The notes under the pieces were generated by a model. That model ran no database searches and was not told the DNA's origin. It saw only the letters and a list, made by a program, of their open reading frames with translations. Source: Bacteroidales bacterium (GTDB lineage: Bacteria; Bacteroidota; Bacteroidia; Bacteroidales; UBA3824). From it: a stretch of DNA of 25,243 nt. Positions 8,180 through 15,944 of the stretch are shown one piece after another. The stretch lies in assembly GCA_016287995.1 (NCBI GenBank), contig JAEEXW010000003.1, forward strand, positions 1 through 25,243, read 5' to 3'. The first letter of the stretch is position 1; the number at the start of each line of letters is the position of its first letter. Both the position numbers and the translations under genes were made by a program.

Positions 8180-8965
8180 TTATTGTTGCATACTATCAGC
8201 AATCTCGTTAGCCAAAGCCTCGTCAATCAAAATTCTTCCGCAATACTCGCAAACAATGATTTTTTTGTGAGAAGCCACATCAAGTTGTCTCTGAGGCGGT
8301 ATTTTGTTGAAACAGCCGCCGCAAGCATCTCTTTGTACGGGAACGATAGCCAAACCATTTTTAGCAGCACCACGTATTCTCGTATATGCTTTAAGAAGAC
8401 GGTCTTCGATTTTTTTAGCGTAATTGCCGCGTTTTGCTTTCAATACCTGCTCGTCTTTTTGTGTGTCGGCTATAATAGACTCCAATTCCGATTTGCTGCG
8501 TACCAAGTCTTTCTGACGGTCTTCGTGACGATCTTTGGAATCTTTCAAAAGGTTCTTTTTTGTTGTCAACTGAGTTTCAGCCTCTTTGATTTTTTTCTCG
8601 CAAAGGTTAATTTCAAGATTCTGAAACTCGATTTCCTTGCTAATGGAATCGTATTCCCTGTTGTTACGAACCTGCAACTGCTGTGTCTGATATTTTTTTA
8701 TAGCCTCTTTTGCAGCCACAATGTCGTTTTTTCTTTTGGCGATTTCGCTCTGACAAGCGGTAATTTCCGTCTCGATTTTGGCGATTCTCGTTTCAAGTCC
8801 CACCAATTCGTCTTCCAAATCTTGAACCTCCAACGGAAGTTCGCCGCACAAACGGTGGATTTCGTCCGTTTTGGAGTCAATTGACTGCAAAGAATACAAT
8901 GCGCGGAGTTTGTCCTCGATACTTACCTCGGAATTATCCGCTTTCTGCTGAGTAGATGTTGTCAT
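8180..8965 (-). CDS. Coiled-coil protein with C-terminal C4 zinc ribbon (COG1579 type)
   Basis: A 261-residue cytosolic protein. Residues about 15-195 form a long antiparallel-type coiled coil rich in Glu, Lys, Gln and Leu. The stretch QVRNNREYDSISKEIE (98-113) is the hallmark of this family. A C-terminal zinc ribbon uses C215/C218 (ACGGCF) and C239/C242 (CEYCGRI). The fold and length fit the COG1579/zf-RING_7 family, thought to bind nucleic acid or act with ribosomes or RNA; the precise role is not settled. It starts 4 bases after the Nif3-like gene. As I recall, that pairing is common in Bacteroidota, which supports the assignment of both. Family call confident, function uncertain. Confidence 0.9.
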   Translation of the reverse strand: MTTSTQQKADNSEVSIEDKLRALYSLQSIDSKTDEIHRLCGELPLEVQDLEDELVGLETRIAKIETEITACQSEIAKRKNDIVAAKEAIKKYQTQQLQVRNNREYDSISKEIEFQNLEINLCEKKIKEAETQLTTKKNLLKDSKDRHEDRQKDLVRSKSELESIIADTQKDEQVLKAKRGNYAKKIEDRLLKAYTRIRGAAKNGLAIVPVQRDACGGCFNKIPPQRQLDVASHKKIIVCEYCGRILIDEALANEIADSMQQ

Positions 8966-8969
8966 TATT

Positions 8970-9761
8970 TTATAAATATTTTATAGGATTCGTATTAATA
9001 CTTGAAATTTTCACCGCAAAATTAGTAAATTTTTTTTGAAGTATACACTTAAAAATATTTTTTATGCCAATTTCCGTCTCAAAATGTCCCAAATCGGCAA
9101 TTAAAATCTTCTTGTCAGCCTCAAAAAACTTATGATAGGTGAAATCTCCCGATAAAAAAACATCGGCTCTTTGTCTTATGGCTTCTTTCAAGAGAAAACT
9201 TCCTGAACCCGGACAAATTGCGATTTTTTTTACCGTTGGTTTTATTATTTCAGTATAACGTATTGCACCACAGTTAAATACAGTTTTCAAATTTTTCAGA
9301 AAGTCAAGAGCCGCCATTTCCTCAGGCAACTCCCCTATTCCGCCCGCGCCACATTCAAAATCCTCGGTGTTTAAGCGTTTTAACATCGAAAATTCTTTGA
9401 TTCCAAGTTTTTCAAACATAAAAGCAACCGTTCCTACGGGCATTGCATCGGCGTTTGTATGCGCACAATATATGGAAACGGAATTTTTTACCGCCTTCAA
9501 AACGATTCTTCCAACAGAAGTTTCGGGCGAAATATTCATTAGTCCGCGACCAAAAATTATGGGGTGATGTGCAACAATCAAATTGCACCCCGAAAGTATT
9601 GCCTCATCAACAACTTCTTCCGTAACATCAAGTGTTACAAGACATTGCGTAATATTTCCCTCTCCGGCGAATACTTGAACACCGGCGTTATCATAGTCTT
9701 CCTGCAACCTTTTCGGGAAAACCCTTTCCAACTCTGAAACTATTTCCGTAAACTGCGGCAT
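8970..9761 (-). CDS. Nif3-like dinuclear metal-centre protein (YbgI/YqfO family)
   Basis: A 263-residue protein counted from ATG 9761 (MPQFTEIVSELERVFP), where alignment with the family begins. An in-frame ATG at 9797 would add 12 Cys/Phe-rich residues that do not fit. The family forms hexameric rings with a two-metal site. The expected ligands are visible: H65 and H66 in VAHHPIIF, D105 in HTNAD, and H226 and E230 in LGHFETE. Also present are the N-terminal DNAGVQV, and PGSGSF and SGDFTYHKF in the second half. The length matches the short form (E. coli YbgI about 247), without the PII-like insert of the roughly 370-residue forms. The biochemical role is debated; some members are annotated as GTP cyclohydrolase I type 2, which I would not assert here. 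It heads an operon with the zinc-ribbon gene and two small genes. Confidence 0.93.
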   Translation of the reverse strand: MPQFTEIVSELERVFPKRLQEDYDNAGVQVFAGEGNITQCLVTLDVTEEVVDEAILSGCNLIVAHHPIIFGRGLMNISPETSVGRIVLKAVKNSVSIYCAHTNADAMPVGTVAFMFEKLGIKEFSMLKRLNTEDFECGAGGIGELPEEMAALDFLKNLKTVFNCGAIRYTEIIKPTVKKIAICPGSGSFLLKEAIRQRADVFLSGDFTYHKFFEADKKILIADLGHFETEIGIKNIFKCILQKKFTNFAVKISSINTNPIKYL

Positions 9762-9783
9762 AAAACATAAAAAAAAATGTCTG

Positions 9784-9815
9784 CAATTATAGCACAAATA
9801 TTTGAAAAAAACAAA
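9784..9815 (-). promoter_or_regulatory. Possible promoter of the Nif3 operon
   Basis: On the minus strand, TTTG (9815-9812), 20 bases, then TATAATTG (9791-9784), one base off TAnnTTTG. The box is 22 bases from the preferred ATG at 9761. It rules out the alternative start at 9797, which lies inside the promoter. Confidence 0.45.
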
Positions 9816-9834
9816 GTTTTTTTGAAGTTTTTTG

Positions 9835-9842
9835 TAAATTTG
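9835..9842 (+). promoter_or_regulatory. -7 box of the OmpA-family gene
   Basis: TAAATTTG on the plus strand, 24 bases before the ATG at 9867. No TTTG lies at the ideal 19-20 base distance, so this rests on the -7 box alone. It is divergent from the Nif3 promoter. Confidence 0.4.
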
Positions 9843-9866
9843 CCGTTAAAAATCGTTATAAAAAAT

Positions 9867-12284
9867 ATGAAAAAAATTACGTTACTTCTTCTTGGAATTT
9901 TATTTTCCGCAAACACCTATTCACAATCCCTAAAACAAGGGTTTGACAACCTTAAAAAAGGTAATTTTGAACAAGCCCTGAAAGTATTTAACAAGGCTCT
10001 TGACAAAGGCACAGAAAGTGTTGCAGCAATGTACGGCAAAGGTTGCATTATTAGCGACAGCAACTATGCAAAATTCAGCAACATAAAAGGATTCCGCCTA
10101 ATCCGGGGTGCTAACGACCGTTTCAGCCGCCTTAATCAGAAGACAAAAGACATCTGCCTTTCTGTTTACGGTTTCGACCAAAACACCATATATAATAAAA
10201 TGTGTCAGATTGCCTCACGCGAATTGGAGTTGATAAAAAAGGAAAAACAATTGGAGGCTCTGTCAGCATTTATCCAAAACTACGAAGGCGCAGACCCGCA
10301 AATAAAAGAAGCAAAAAACTACGAAGCGGAAATTAAATGGAAAAATTTGGAAAACCACGCCGATTTCAGAAGTTACCAAAGTTTTGCGAGAGAATATCCC
10401 GAATCGCCTCATGCCGAAGCCGCTGCACAAAAATACGAAATCCTTTGGAAAGAAATTTGTCGCAAGGCTTATAAAGAAGGTGAAATTTCAAGCATCAACG
10501 CTTTTGAACAGCAATATCCCGACTATCCGTTTTATACGCAAGCCGACAAAAATCAAAAACAACTCGCCGAATATGCCGAAAAATTAAAATTTCATCTGAA
10601 ATTTACAGAAGAATACACACCTTACTATAAGGAGTATATCGAAAAAGCCGCGCCTAATGAGTTGGCTTTTGTAGCACTTCAACGGTTGATTTCTCCGTTT
10701 TTGGAATGGGGACGTTTTAAAGAGGCGGCAAAAGTTTTGCAAGATTACAAACCAATATTTCCAAATAAGGGAAAAGACTTTGACAAAATAATCGCAATAC
10801 TCAACTCTCCGTCAACGAAATACACTTCAACGCCTTTTCCAAAAACCGTTAACACTGATGCTATGGAATACGCGCCTGTAATCACGCCCGACGGCAAGAC
10901 GCTGTATTTTTGCGGTTACGGCAGACAAGACAATGCCGGTTTGGAGGATATTTTTATTTCAAAATTTGAGAACGGAAAATGGCAACAATCAGAACTTTTT
11001 CAGCAATTTAACACTCCAATAGGCAACGAAGCACCTTTGGCAGTTTCGCCTGACGGCAATATGTTATTGATTTACAAAGACTCCAACATTTATTACACTG
11101 AAAAAACTTTGCGCGGCTGGACTCCGCTAAAAAAAATGGAAAGCCTAAACACAGATTTTTCTTGGGAGGCCGACGCATCTTTTACCGCTGACGGCAACGC
11201 GATATTTTTTATCTCCGATAGAAAAGGCAACATAGGAAATTACCATCAGCACGAAAAGAATTTTCATGGCGCATTTAACGGTAACACCGACATCTACGTT
11301 TGCGTAAAACAACCTGACGGAAGTTGGAGCGAGGCTGTTAACATCGGGGCAATAGTCAACACACCTTTTTCGGAAAGAAGTCCCGTTTTGGCCTCGGATA
11401 TGAAAACGCTGTATTTTTCGTCGGACGGACATTACGGCTTGGGCAAACTTGATGTCTTTAAATGCGAAAGACTTTCCGATACCTCGTGGACAATGTGGTC
11501 AGAGCCGGTAAATCTCGGCAAAGAAATCAACACCGCCTCAGATGACTACAACTACATGATTTCAACCGACGGCACAAAAGCCTATTTTAGCAAGATAACT
11601 ACCTCATCTGCAAATATTTGCTCAATAGATTTGCCGAAACAAATGCGACCTGAAATCATCGCCTCTGTTACCGGAAAAGTTACCGACGAGAAAGGCAACA
11701 TTTTAGCAGCAAAAATCAAATGGGAAGATTTGGAAACCGGCAAACTTTTGGGCAACCTACAATGCGACCCTTCAACGGGGAAATATTTTATCACACTACC
11801 TTCGGGTAAAAACTACGGCTACTACGTTGAATATGAAGGTTTTTACCCCGTTTCAGGAAATCTCAACACCGAAAAACTAAAAGAAGGTAAAAACATCGAA
11901 CACAATATTATAATGTATTCTGTAACAGACATTTTGTCAGGGAAAATTTCAATCCGACTTTCAAACATATTTTTTGAGACCGACAAATATGATTTGAAAC
12001 CCGAATCTTACCCGGAATTAAAACGTCTTGCTGCGTTCATTCAAGAGCAGCCGGAGGTAAAACTTGAAATCTCCGGACACACCGACAATGCCGGCTCTTT
12101 GCAGCACAACAAAGTGCTTTCACAGCAACGCTCCGATGCCGTAAAAAAATACTTAATATCACTCGGTTGCAAAGAAAGTAACATAAAATCAATAGGTTAC
12201 GGTTCTGAAAAGCCCGTTGCACCCAACACTACCGAAGAGGGCAAAGCCCAAAACAGACGAGTTGAATTTAAAATTTACGAATAG
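9867..12284 (+). CDS. OmpA-family outer-membrane protein with TPR-like, PD40 and CarboxypepD-like domains
   Basis: An 805-residue exported protein. The start at ATG 9867 gives a clean signal peptide (MKKITLLLLGILFSANTYS, cut before QS). An upstream ATG at 9777 would bury the signal under 30 residues and lies before the likely -7 box. Domains in order: TPR-like helices (about 20-60, with degenerate helical repeats to about 300); PD40/WD40-like beta-propeller strands (about 330-575, e.g. APVITPDGKTLYF and SPVLASDMKTLYFSSD); a CarboxypepD-regulatory-like beta-sandwich (about 599-665); and a C-terminal OmpA peptidoglycan-binding domain (about 697-805) with ISGHTDNAG at 735-743 and NRRVEF near 796-801. 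This architecture is common in Bacteroidota and resembles the PorE-type protein linked to type IX secretion. That specific role cannot be settled from sequence alone. It probably ties the outer membrane to peptidoglycan. Confidence 0.93.
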   Translation: MKKITLLLLGILFSANTYSQSLKQGFDNLKKGNFEQALKVFNKALDKGTESVAAMYGKGCIISDSNYAKFSNIKGFRLIRGANDRFSRLNQKTKDICLSVYGFDQNTIYNKMCQIASRELELIKKEKQLEALSAFIQNYEGADPQIKEAKNYEAEIKWKNLENHADFRSYQSFAREYPESPHAEAAAQKYEILWKEICRKAYKEGEISSINAFEQQYPDYPFYTQADKNQKQLAEYAEKLKFHLKFTEEYTPYYKEYIEKAAPNELAFVALQRLISPFLEWGRFKEAAKVLQDYKPIFPNKGKDFDKIIAILNSPSTKYTSTPFPKTVNTDAMEYAPVITPDGKTLYFCGYGRQDNAGLEDIFISKFENGKWQQSELFQQFNTPIGNEAPLAVSPDGNMLLIYKDSNIYYTEKTLRGWTPLKKMESLNTDFSWEADASFTADGNAIFFISDRKGNIGNYHQHEKNFHGAFNGNTDIYVCVKQPDGSWSEAVNIGAIVNTPFSERSPVLASDMKTLYFSSDGHYGLGKLDVFKCERLSDTSWTMWSEPVNLGKEINTASDDYNYMISTDGTKAYFSKITTSSANICSIDLPKQMRPEIIASVTGKVTDEKGNILAAKIKWEDLETGKLLGNLQCDPSTGKYFITLPSGKNYGYYVEYEGFYPVSGNLNTEKLKEGKNIEHNIIMYSVTDILSGKISIRLSNIFFETDKYDLKPESYPELKRLAAFIQEQPEVKLEISGHTDNAGSLQHNKVLSQQRSDAVKKYLISLGCKESNIKSIGYGSEKPVAPNTTEEGKAQNRRVEFKIYE

Positions 12285-12334
12285 AAAAAAAAGAGGGAAA
12301 CCGTCAGAAGGATTTCGTAACGGTTTCCCTTTTA
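12285..12334. terminator. Bidirectional terminator between the OmpA-family gene and proS
   Basis: An 11-base-pair stem (12294-12304 with 12320-12330; arms AGGGAAACCGT and ACGGTTTCCCT) around a 15-base loop. On the plus strand it starts 9 bases after the OmpA-gene stop, followed by TTTT. On the minus strand it is followed by C and eight T, so it may be stronger in the proS direction. The rest of 12335-12455 is A/T homopolymer-rich, with no gene. Confidence 0.8.
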
Positions 12335-12455
12335 AAATAGAGGGATATAAAAATAAAGAGTTGTTTCTGCTTAAAAATTACGGCTGCAAGATAACAATTT
12401 TTTTACAAAAAAATAAAAAAAAAACAAGTTTTTTTTATTTTTTTTTCAAATTATA

Positions 12456-13928
12456 TTAATATGCTCTTGCAAAAACCACTCTTTGTTTTGACGGTTTGCC
12501 GGTGAGCATATCAACGCCGTCTTCCTGCGGGTTGTTAAGCGGAATGCAGCGGATTGTGGCTTTTGTTTCTTCCTTGATTCTTGCCTCGGTCTCTGCCGTG
12601 CCGTCCCAAGGTGCGTAAACAAAACCGCCTTTGTCCAAAGCCGCTTTGAACTCATCGTAAGTGTCAACTTTGTAAGAATGTTCTTCTCTGTATTTCAAGG
12701 CTTTTTGATAGATGTTTTTCTGAATATCGTCCATCAATTTAATAACCAATTCTGTAACCTCGTCAAGCGAAACGGTCTGTTTTTCCATAGTGTCGCGTCT
12801 GAAAACTTCCACAGTATTGTTAGCCATATCCCTTGCACCCATAGCAAGTCTTACGGGAACGCCTTGAAGTTCGTATTGATGGAATTTCCAACCCGGTTTC
12901 TGATTGTCTGCACCGTCAAATTTTACTTCCAAACCTTTCTCTTTCAAGGCTTTGATAACCGGCAAAAGTTTTTCGTAAATTTGGTTAGCCTCTTCTTCCT
13001 TCTTGAAAATCGGCACAATAACCACGTGCAACGGAGCAAGTTTCGGCGGCAAAACCAATCCTGAATCGTCAGAATGAGTCATAATCAAAGCACCCATCAA
13101 GCGTGTTGAAACGCCCCATGATGTTGCCCAAACAATTTCCTGCTTGCCTTCTTTGTTCAAGAATTTAACATCAAAAGCCTTTGCAAAATTCTGTCCCAAG
13201 AAGTGCGAAGTACCCGCTTGCAACGCTTTGCCGTCTTGCATCATAGCCTCAATACAGAATGTCTCTAACGCACCCGCAAATCTTTCTGTCGGAGTTTTAA
13301 CACCTTTCAAAACAGGAATTGCAAGAACGTTTTCCGCAAAGTCAGCATAAACATCAAGCATTTTTCGTGCCTCTTCCAAGGCTTCCTCTTTTGTTGCATG
13401 AGCGGTGTGTCCTTCTTGCCAGAGAAACTCTGCCGTGCGCAAAAACAATCTCGTACGCATTTCCCAACGTACAACGTTAGCCCACTGATTGATAAGAATC
13501 GGCAAGTCCCTATAAGAATGAATCCAGTTTTTATAAGTGTTCCAAATGATGGTTTCGGAAGTCGGACGAACGATTAACTCTTCCTCCAACTTTGCATTTT
13601 CGTCTACGACGATGTCTTTGCCGTCAGCGGAATTTTTTAATCTGTAATGTGTTACAACCGCACATTCTTTTGCAAAACCTTTAACATGCTCTGCCTCGCG
13701 TGCAAAAAAACTTTTCGGAATAAAAATCGGGAAATATGCGTTTTTGTGTCCCGTTTCTTTGAAACGTCTGTCAAGTTCGTCGTGCATTTTTTCCCAAATA
13801 GAATAGCCATAAGGTTTGATTACCATACAGCCTCTGACTGCGGAATTTTCCGCCAAATCAGCATTGGTAACAAGGTCGGTATACCATTTTGAATAATCTT
13901 CCGACCGTTTGGTTATAAAATCTGCCAT
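12456..13928 (-). CDS. proS: Prolyl-tRNA synthetase, eukaryote/archaeal-type
   Basis: Charges tRNA-Pro with proline in the cytosol. It is 490 residues, the usual size for the short ProRS without the bacterial editing insert. Class II signatures are clear: motif 1 region GCMVIKPYGYSIWE (33-46), RPTSETIIW (121-129), motif 2 FLRTAEFLWQEGHTAHAT (162-179), GTSHFLGQNFAKAF (238-251), and a motif 3 region ending SDDSGLVLPPKLAP (285-298). The anticodon-binding domain starts with LHVVIVPIF (299-307), and the C-terminal zinc-binding-like domain ends in FARAY, as in the eukaryote-like class. Codons before ATG 13928 give no better start. It is co-directional with the LtaS-like gene 45 bases upstream and may have its own promoter. 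Confidence 0.97.
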   Translation of the reverse strand: MADFITKRSEDYSKWYTDLVTNADLAENSAVRGCMVIKPYGYSIWEKMHDELDRRFKETGHKNAYFPIFIPKSFFAREAEHVKGFAKECAVVTHYRLKNSADGKDIVVDENAKLEEELIVRPTSETIIWNTYKNWIHSYRDLPILINQWANVVRWEMRTRLFLRTAEFLWQEGHTAHATKEEALEEARKMLDVYADFAENVLAIPVLKGVKTPTERFAGALETFCIEAMMQDGKALQAGTSHFLGQNFAKAFDVKFLNKEGKQEIVWATSWGVSTRLMGALIMTHSDDSGLVLPPKLAPLHVVIVPIFKKEEEANQIYEKLLPVIKALKEKGLEVKFDGADNQKPGWKFHQYELQGVPVRLAMGARDMANNTVEVFRRDTMEKQTVSLDEVTELVIKLMDDIQKNIYQKALKYREEHSYKVDTYDEFKAALDKGGFVYAPWDGTAETEARIKEETKATIRCIPLNNPQEDGVDMLTGKPSKQRVVFARAY

Positions 13929-13954
13929 ATTTTTTTCTAATTTTTTTTAAAATG

Positions 13955-13986
13955 CAAAGTAAATACTTTTTTTTCAAAAAATCAAA
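13955..13986 (-). promoter_or_regulatory. Possible proS promoter, imperfect
   Basis: On the minus strand, TTTG (13986-13983), 20 bases, then TTACTTTG (13962-13955), one base off the TAnnTTTG consensus and 26 bases before the proS ATG. The -33 box lies in the last codons of the upstream gene. Weak on its own in such AT-rich DNA. Confidence 0.35.
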
Positions 13987-15932
13987 TTATCTTCGGTCAT
14001 TCTTTGCATATAACTTTGAACAACCGCTTTTAAAACCCTATGCATGGAATCTGCTTGTAATGGTCGCTCGTTAACCAAGTTACGGGAAAGCAAAGAATCG
14101 TTCTTAAAATCAAAAACAGATTTCAAAATGCCGTCTTCCGTCATTTGAATCATCAGACCGTTTTGCTCGTATTGATAAAGCCCGTTGTTGTAATTAACAG
14201 CCCAAGTTTTTTCGTCCGGCGTTGTAAGAAGGTCGATTCCAAAGGCAACGTAATTTTTGTTGTAACCCACTGCACCCAATATTGTCGGCATAATGTCAAT
14301 TTGCTGGGCAATGCACTCTCTGCGCTCAGGTTTTATTTTTTCTGACGGGTCATAAATGAAAAACGTTATCGAATACGCACCCAAATCCGTCAACGAAAAA
14401 TCCTTTTCCAACTGATTTGTGTGGTCGGCAGTAAAAACAAAAATCGTGTTTTTGTACCAATCAGTTTTTTTCGCTTCGTCAAAAAATCTACGTAAAGCAT
14501 TGTCGGAATACAAGATACATTTATGCAGAGGATTTTCGTCCGTATCTTTGAAACGGTCTTTATATTTTTCGGGGACATTAAAAGGATGGTGCGAACTTGC
14601 CGTAAAAACCGAAGTCAAAAACGGCTCTGAAAATTCACTCATTTTTGCGGCATAATACTGCAAAAACGGTTCGTCCCAAATTGCCCATGTACCGTCAAAT
14701 TCTGTTTCACCGCCAAAACGCGGGTCTTCGTCAAAATTTTCCCGTCCGAAATAATCGTCGTAACCAGTTGCCGCCGCAAAAGCCTGAAAACCCATGCTGC
14801 CGTTTTGTGCACCGTGAAAAAACGCAGAATAATAACCCTCGTTTTTCAATTCCCGCGCTAACCCTGACAACTTGTTGAGCGAATACGGCGTTAAGAAAAA
14901 CGGCTCTACAAAGTACGGAATACTTGACAATGAAGACGGCATTCCGTCAATACTTTTTCTGCCGTTTGCAAAAGTATATTCAAAAGTGAGTGAATGTTCC
15001 ATCAAAGAATCCAAAAACGGTGTAAACCCCTGATACTTACCGCCGTCCACAGTTTTGTTATAAAAACCGCAAAATTCTCTTGAAAAACTTTCCAAAATAA
15101 AAACCACAACGTTTTTTTTGTCTGTTATAACAGAATCTTTTGCAAGATGAACCGGCGAAAAAATCTTTTCAACCTCGTCTTTGTCATAAAAATTAGGCAC
15201 TTTAAAAGTTTTCTTACCGATTGTTCTCATCAGAGAAAACGGCGTGTTAAGAATCAGCGAGGCTTCCACAGGACGGTTAACGTATTGATTTGCATTGCTT
15301 AACGTTACGGGACGGACAGCCGTCGTAAAACCGCCTCTCATTCCGCCGATACAAAGCGGAATCATCAAAGCCAAAATCAGTGTTGAAAAACTGTAATAAA
15401 AAATTTTGTCTTTTTTAGAAAAAATTTCGGTATTTACTTTGGGTTTAACGTAAAACTTCCAAAGCAGAAAAATCATTGCCGCACCCAAAATTACAAGATA
15501 CCAATGCGAAAGGATTTCTGTAAAAAACACTCCGCCCATTTTTCCCGTATCGTTGCCAAACTCAGAAAACACGGAACACGTAGTTCTACGATTTGTGTAT
15601 GCAAAATACACTGAATCAATAAGATTCATAAAAATTCCAAGGCCATTAACCGAAACGAACAAGATTTTAGCCACCTTCTGATAACTCGACTTTTCACGGA
15701 ATCTGAAAGGCAAAAGCATCAAAACCATATACAAAATATTCGAGTAAACAATGGCTGAGGTGTCAAAAACAAGCGAACCTTTTAACGCCTGGAAAAAACC
15801 GAGATTTGAAATTCCGTCTTTAAACACCGCCCAATTTTCTGCCAAATATTCTATCCGACAAACTTGGTAACAAACATAAACCAAAAGAATGTTAACGGCA
15901 AACGCCGCAAAATAGCAATAAAACTTTTTCAT
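13974..15932 (-). CDS. LtaS-like membrane sulfatase/phosphotransferase (alkaline phosphatase superfamily)
   Basis: A 652-residue inner-membrane protein. Hydrophobic helices fill roughly residues 5-200 (about 5-25, 58-76, 88-108, 140-160, 176-197), and the catalytic domain then faces the periplasm. Catalytic-domain signatures: VVVFILESFSREF with metal ligand E281; FANGRKSIDGMPSSLSSIP with S327 as the likely nucleophile (Thr in lipoteichoic acid synthase); H373 in FFHGAQNG; and FTADHTNQ with D503 and H504. These match the LTA synthase/phosphoglycerol transferase branch. Bacteroidota make no classical lipoteichoic acid, so the acceptor is probably another envelope glycan or lipid; that is inference. 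It starts 12 bases after the stop of the Tim44-like gene, suggesting co-transcription. Confidence 0.9.
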   Translation of the reverse strand: MKKFYCYFAAFAVNILLVYVCYQVCRIEYLAENWAVFKDGISNLGFFQALKGSLVFDTSAIVYSNILYMVLMLLPFRFREKSSYQKVAKILFVSVNGLGIFMNLIDSVYFAYTNRRTTCSVFSEFGNDTGKMGGVFFTEILSHWYLVILGAAMIFLLWKFYVKPKVNTEIFSKKDKIFYYSFSTLILALMIPLCIGGMRGGFTTAVRPVTLSNANQYVNRPVEASLILNTPFSLMRTIGKKTFKVPNFYDKDEVEKIFSPVHLAKDSVITDKKNVVVFILESFSREFCGFYNKTVDGGKYQGFTPFLDSLMEHSLTFEYTFANGRKSIDGMPSSLSSIPYFVEPFFLTPYSLNKLSGLARELKNEGYYSAFFHGAQNGSMGFQAFAAATGYDDYFGRENFDEDPRFGGETEFDGTWAIWDEPFLQYYAAKMSEFSEPFLTSVFTASSHHPFNVPEKYKDRFKDTDENPLHKCILYSDNALRRFFDEAKKTDWYKNTIFVFTADHTNQLEKDFSLTDLGAYSITFFIYDPSEKIKPERRECIAQQIDIMPTILGAVGYNKNYVAFGIDLLTTPDEKTWAVNYNNGLYQYEQNGLMIQMTEDGILKSVFDFKNDSLLSRNLVNERPLQADSMHRVLKAVVQSYMQRMTEDNLIF

Positions 15933-15944
15933 TTTTTCTTTTTT

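Noticed and set aside
8039..8884. Plus-strand frame of 281 codons opposite the zinc-ribbon gene
   Set aside because: It is the antisense of a Lys/Glu-rich coiled coil, which reads as Phe/Leu/Ser-rich. The minus-strand protein has clear zinc-ribbon and family motifs.
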